Assembly (NCBI GenBank): GCA_017388605.1
Contig: JAFPIE010000223.1
Span: 1-7,818, forward strand
Reading direction: 5' to 3'
DNA from: Acholeplasmatales bacterium
GTDB lineage: Bacteria > Bacillota_I > Bacilli_A > Acholeplasmatales > Anaeroplasmataceae
DNA length: 7,818 nt
The notes under the pieces: model-generated
Databases searched by the model: none
What the model was told of the DNA's origin: nothing
Seen by the model: the letters and a program-made list of their open reading frames with translations, nothing else
Program-made: the position numbers and the translations under genes
Shown: in pieces, positions 4,829 to 7,818 of the stretch
How the letters are laid out: every line of letters starts with the position of its first letter
Numbering within the stretch: position 1 is the stretch's first letter

Positions 4829-6499
4829 TTACTTTAACATACCCTTCTCTAAAGCAAGAGTAACTGTTGTGCGGTCACATACCTCACTTGGTCCAAAGTA
4901 CTGAATAGCACCTGGATAAGTATATGCAGTTTCAACAGCCCACTGTGCTCTATGAGCTTCGAAATACTTGAATGGAGCACCATCAAGCTCAACTAAAGCC
5001 TTCTTAATAACTGGCTTGTCTTCACCATGACGTCTTTCCATATTCATCATCTTTGTAATAGGCATACCACCTGCAACCCATTCCTCAGCTGGCTTAGATA
5101 GATTAGATACCTTAGATAGGTAGCCATTGAAGCCATACTGAATTAGCATGAATGCATTGTAACCTAAGGAATAGCAATAATCTGCATCAAAGTTAGATGG
5201 GAATGCACATCTTCCTTCATAACCGAAGAAATGATGTAGTGCATTGAACTTACCCTTGTAAGTTCCAGCCTTCTTTCTTTCAGCAAGCTTAGCCTTAACT
5301 AAAGCACTGAATAGCTTTTCAGACTCAATTAAGGAAACCTGAACGTTACCATGAGGGTCACGCTCTAAGAATAATTGTTGCTGAATAGTTTCAGGTAAAA
5401 TTTCAAATACAGCAAAGGAAGCAGCAGTTAAGCCCTTCTTAATGAATTCATACTTTTCCTTCCAAGTAGCTAAAGCGTTGAATGCATCAGCCTTTGCACC
5501 TGCAAGTAATTCATTGATTTCAGCAATTAATACTGAGAATTCAGGAACGAATTCAACAACACCTTCTGGAATAATTGCAACACCGAAGTTCATACCCTTT
5601 TGGCTACGAGCCTCAACAGAATCAGCAATATAATCTGCAATTTGAGATAAGCTCATCTTCTTTGCAGCAACCTCCTCAGAGATTAAGCAGATATTAGGCT
5701 GAGTCTCAAGAGCACACTCAAGTGCAACGTGAGAAGCACTACGGCCCATTACCTTAACGAAATGCCAATACTTCTTTGCAGAGTTTGCATCTCTTTCAAT
5801 ATTACCGATAACCTCAGAATAAGTCTTAGTAGCTGTATCGAATCCGAAGGAGCATTCAATATCCTCATTCTTTAAGTCGCCATCGATAGTCTTAGGACAA
5901 CCAATAACCTGTACGCCAGTATTATTAGCAGCAAAATATTCAGCTAATACTGCAGCATTTGTATTGGAGTCATCTCCACCAATGATAACAATTGCAGTAA
6001 TACCATGCTTCTTTGCAACTTCAGCAGCAACCTTAAATTGCTCCTTAGTTTCAAGCTTAGTTCTACCAGAACCAATAATATCAAATCCACCAGTATTTCT
6101 GTATTCATTGATATATTCATCTGTGAATTCAATATAATCATCATCTAAAAGTCCAGAAGGACCATTCTTAAATCCTAAAAGAACATTATTCTTATCTGTA
6201 GCCTTAAGTGCATCATATAAACCACAAATTACATTGTGTCCACCAGGTGCCTGTCCACCAGATAGAATTACACCTACAACCTGCTTTTTAGCTAAAGATG
6301 TATTCTTGCCCTTTTCGAATGTAATTTCCTTTTCGCCATAAGTATTAGGGAATAATGCCTTAATCTTCTCCTGATCTGCAACAGATTCAGTAGGTAAGCC
6401 TTCCTTAACACAAATATCAGCAATACCATTTCTTAACATTCCAGGTAGCTTTGGAGTGTATTGATATCTTGCCTTTTGAAGTGGTGATAAATTCTTCAT
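4829..6499 (-). CDS. pfp: Pyrophosphate--fructose 6-phosphate 1-phosphotransferase (PPi-PFK), long form
   Basis: Cytoplasmic glycolytic enzyme that reversibly phosphorylates fructose 6-phosphate with pyrophosphate in place of ATP, saving ATP in anaerobes. At 556 residues it belongs to the long PfpB-like group. Seen in order: [11 protein letters not shown] (81-91), [10 protein letters not shown] (109-118), [10 protein letters not shown] (174-183), [20 protein letters not shown] (202-221), [14 protein letters not shown] (251-264), PEG (311-313) and [14 protein letters not shown] (426-439). The second Asp in GGDD (where ATP enzymes have GGDGS) and the Lys of PKTIDGD are the known marks of pyrophosphate specificity; Asp206 and Asp208 are the expected catalytic pair. 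The start has AAAGGAG seven bases upstream. It has its own promoter and terminator. The upstream amidase is in the same direction but separated by about 150 bases. Confidence 0.97.
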   Translation of the reverse strand: MKNLSPLQKARYQYTPKLPGMLRNGIADICVKEGLPTESVADQEKIKALFPNTYGEKEITFEKGKNTSLAKKQVVGVILSGGQAPGGHNVICGLYDALKATDKNNVLLGFKNGPSGLLDDDYIEFTDEYINEYRNTGGFDIIGSGRTKLETKEQFKVAAEVAKKHGITAIVIIGGDDSNTNAAVLAEYFAANNTGVQVIGCPKTIDGDLKNEDIECSFGFDTATKTYSEVIGNIERDANSAKKYWHFVKVMGRSASHVALECALETQPNICLISEEVAAKKMSLSQIADYIADSVEARSQKGMNFGVAIIPEGVVEFVPEFSVLIAEINELLAGAKADAFNALATWKEKYEFIKKGLTAASFAVFEILPETIQQQLFLERDPHGNVQVSLIESEKLFSALVKAKLAERKKAGTYKGKFNALHHFFGYEGRCAFPSNFDADYCYSLGYNAFMLIQYGFNGYLSKVSNLSKPAEEWVAGGMPITKMMNMERRHGEDKPVIKKALVELDGAPFKYFEAHRAQWAVETAYTYPGAIQYFGPSEVCDRTTVTLALEKGMLK

Positions 6500-6539
6500 C
6501 TTATTTCTCCTTTAATAAATGTATTTTTTAACCAAATGT

Positions 6540-6548
6540 ATTATATCA
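6540..6548 (-). promoter_or_regulatory. pfp: pfp promoter (extended -10)
   Basis: TGATATAAT on the - strand, 40 bases before the pfp start codon. At 17 bp the -35 position reads TTTTTA (6563-6568), a poor match, so this is an extended -10 promoter. A palindrome (6566-6582) abuts it on the upstream side. Confidence 0.7.
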
Positions 6549-6565
6549 CTTAATTTCAAAGATAA

Positions 6566-6582
6566 AAAGTATTAAATACTTT
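6566..6582. repeat. 17-bp palindrome upstream of the pfp promoter
   Basis: AAAGTATT and AATACTTT around a single central base form a perfect palindrome that overlaps the -35 position of the pfp promoter. The 7-mer AGTGATA also recurs on both sides of it on the - strand (6544-6550 and 6584-6590). It could be a regulator site or chance in AT-rich DNA. Confidence 0.5.
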
Positions 6583-6601
6583 GTATCACTAAAATTAAAT
6601 A

Positions 6602-6625
6602 TTAAAAGTGTTTTCATGCTTTTAA
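6602..6625 (-). terminator. Weak possible terminator after the amidase gene
   Basis: On the - strand TTAAAAG/CTTTTAA (arms 6619-6625 and 6602-6608) could pair around a ten-base loop, followed by TATTTAATTTT. The stem has only one G-C pair, so it would be weak, and read-through toward pfp is possible. No better terminator is visible between the amidase stop and the pfp promoter. Confidence 0.3.
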
Positions 6626-6650
6626 AGGGCTCTATTTCATAATCTAATAC

Positions 6651-7817
6651 TTATTTTATCTCTCTATTAAATGGAATCGAATAATTATCTTTCCAAGGCT
6701 TAATTTCTTCAAAATCCTTAGCTGCCTTTAAAACCATTTTTTCTTCAAATCTCTTACCAATAATTTGCATACCTACAGGTAAATTATGAGATGCCAATCC
6801 TGCAGGAATAGAAATCGCTGGATAGCTTACAAAATTAACCAAATAGGTTTGACACCAGCCAATTAAGGAATCCACTTTTTTACCATTGATTTCTTCTGGT
6901 CCCTTTGTAAAGCCCTTTGGATTATTTTTTACAGGAAGACAGCAACTAACTGGTGAAAGAATTAAATCATATTTTTTAAATACATCCTCAAAATTATCTA
7001 AAATATCCGTTCTAGCTAAATTGAATTCATATAAATCCTCAATACCTAAATGATCACAAACATTCTTATAATAAATGAATTCCTCTGGGAAATCCTCTAA
7101 ATGATCCTTAAAATAATCCACTCCCTTTTCCTTTTGGTGATTAAGATCTAAAGCACAATCGATTGTAATTCCCTTGCTCCAAAGAGATGCAAATTCAATT
7201 GCTGTATGCTTAAAATTAAAATGAACCTCTTCAACACTATAGCCCTTTTCTTCAAAGCGTTTAGCTGCATCATAGACGATTTTCTTTACTTCTTCATCTA
7301 CCTCAAATAAATCAAAATCATAGGTAAAACCAATTCTTAAGGCATGATTTTCTTTTATATAGCTATCTATATCTTCATTTCGTCTTAATACCATATTATT
7401 ATATGGATCCTTAGGCTCTACCTTTGCCATAAGCTTATATAAGGCAATTGCATCACTTACTGTTTTGACTAATCCACCACCAACACAATATGGATGGGAT
7501 GCAGAATATGCATCTGGTCTACTATATAATGGAATAGAACCAAAGCCTGCCTTAAAGCCTACCAAATTACAGCAGGAAGCAGGTACTCGAATGGATCCTC
7601 CTGCATCTCCACCCTCTGAAATAGGCAGTAAGCCATCCGCAACTGCAGCTGCACTACCACCAGAGGAGCCACCAGCATTATATAACGTATTAAATGGGGT
7701 AGAGGTTGCGCCATACATCTTGTTATCCGTTGTTCCACTAAAGCCATAGGATGGGGCATTCGTTTTACCAACAGCAATACCTCCCTCTTGTTCCATCACT
7801 TCACAAAATAAGCTGTC
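6651..7817 (-). CDS. Amidase signature family enzyme, C-terminal part (N-terminus outside the window)
   Basis: The 388 visible residues, beginning DSLFCEVMEQEGGIAVGKTN, belong to an amidase-signature (AS) hydrolase, which cleaves carboxamides with a Ser-cis-Ser-Lys triad. Visible are the glycine/serine core GGSSGGSAAAVADG (about 49-62, with the cis-Ser) and GGDAGGSIRVPAS (about 69-81, with the nucleophile Ser in GGSIR), then NLVGFKAGFGSIP and the usual C-terminal segment SIPAGLASHNLPVGMQIIG. The catalytic Lys should lie in the missing N-terminal 80 to 100 residues, given a usual length near 470. The GTG and ATG near 7799 are internal, since the frame is open to the edge and the family homology continues past them. 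GatA is possible but no gatB or gatC is in view and the C-terminal half looks more like stand-alone amidases. Substrate is unknown. Confidence 0.92.
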   Translation of the reverse strand, partial: DSLFCEVMEQEGGIAVGKTNAPSYGFSGTTDNKMYGATSTPFNTLYNAGGSSGGSAAAVADGLLPISEGGDAGGSIRVPASCCNLVGFKAGFGSIPLYSRPDAYSASHPYCVGGGLVKTVSDAIALYKLMAKVEPKDPYNNMVLRRNEDIDSYIKENHALRIGFTYDFDLFEVDEEVKKIVYDAAKRFEEKGYSVEEVHFNFKHTAIEFASLWSKGITIDCALDLNHQKEKGVDYFKDHLEDFPEEFIYYKNVCDHLGIEDLYEFNLARTDILDNFEDVFKKYDLILSPVSCCLPVKNNPKGFTKGPEEINGKKVDSLIGWCQTYLVNFVSYPAISIPAGLASHNLPVGMQIIGKRFEEKMVLKAAKDFEEIKPWKDNYSIPFNREIK

Positions 7818-7818
7818 G

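Noticed and set aside
5442..5633. + strand frame of 63 codons
   Set aside because: Antisense to pfp, with no supporting signal.
7465..7749. + strand frame of 94 codons and overlapping - strand frame of 72 codons
   Set aside because: Both shadow the amidase core; their composition (proline- and alanine-rich stretches) comes from the Gly/Ser-rich codons of the real frame.
1..7818. CRISPR array, insertion sequence, phage or defence genes, tRNA or rRNA
   Set aside because: No spaced direct repeats, transposase, integrase, terminal repeats or RNA-gene-like folds were seen; the region looks chromosomal.

Overview
The window is AT-rich, has no gene readable on the + strand, and carries eight genes or gene fragments, all on the - strand. 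Transcription therefore runs from high to low coordinates. Gene content (a long-form pyrophosphate-dependent phosphofructokinase, a single-gene rpsU unit, a GtrA-type membrane protein, a CASTOR/POLLUX-like channel), strong AGGAGG-type ribosome binding sites and U-tailed terminators suggest a low-GC Bacillota. An Erysipelotrichia-like gut or oral anaerobe is my best guess, from protein flavour only. Tryptophan is read from TGG in the codons I checked, so there is no sign of a Mollicute code.

Layout, in the direction of transcription: (1) 7817-6651, the C-terminal part of an amidase-signature enzyme cut by the window edge. (2) 6499-4829, pfp, a monocistronic PPi-dependent phosphofructokinase with its own promoter and a strong terminator. 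(3) 4729-1561, an apparent four-gene operon: GtrA-family membrane protein, CASTOR/POLLUX-like ion channel with RCK domains, small GNAT-like acetyltransferase, two-TM membrane protein. It opens with an extended -10 promoter and closes with a hairpin that overlaps the last codons of the final gene. (4) 1497-1377, a gene-free stretch with a promoter-like element, a perfect inverted repeat and a terminator: possibly a small RNA of about 90 nt or a regulated leader. (5) 1305-553, a Fes/esterase D-type alpha/beta hydrolase behind its own promoter, with a perfect inverted repeat over the -10. (6) 456-283, rpsU (ribosomal protein S21), with promoter and terminator. (7) 213-1, the N-terminus of an unrecognised protein.

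The points most worth a second look are the GtrA gene, whose N-terminal 32 codons lie in a different frame from the rest (a single missing A would join them); the orphan promoter-repeat-terminator unit; and the channel, whose pore lacks the usual K+ filter. Four of the promoters share the exact nonamer TGATATAAT. Several start codons suggested by the longest open frames are corrected here from ribosome-binding-site and promoter positions.
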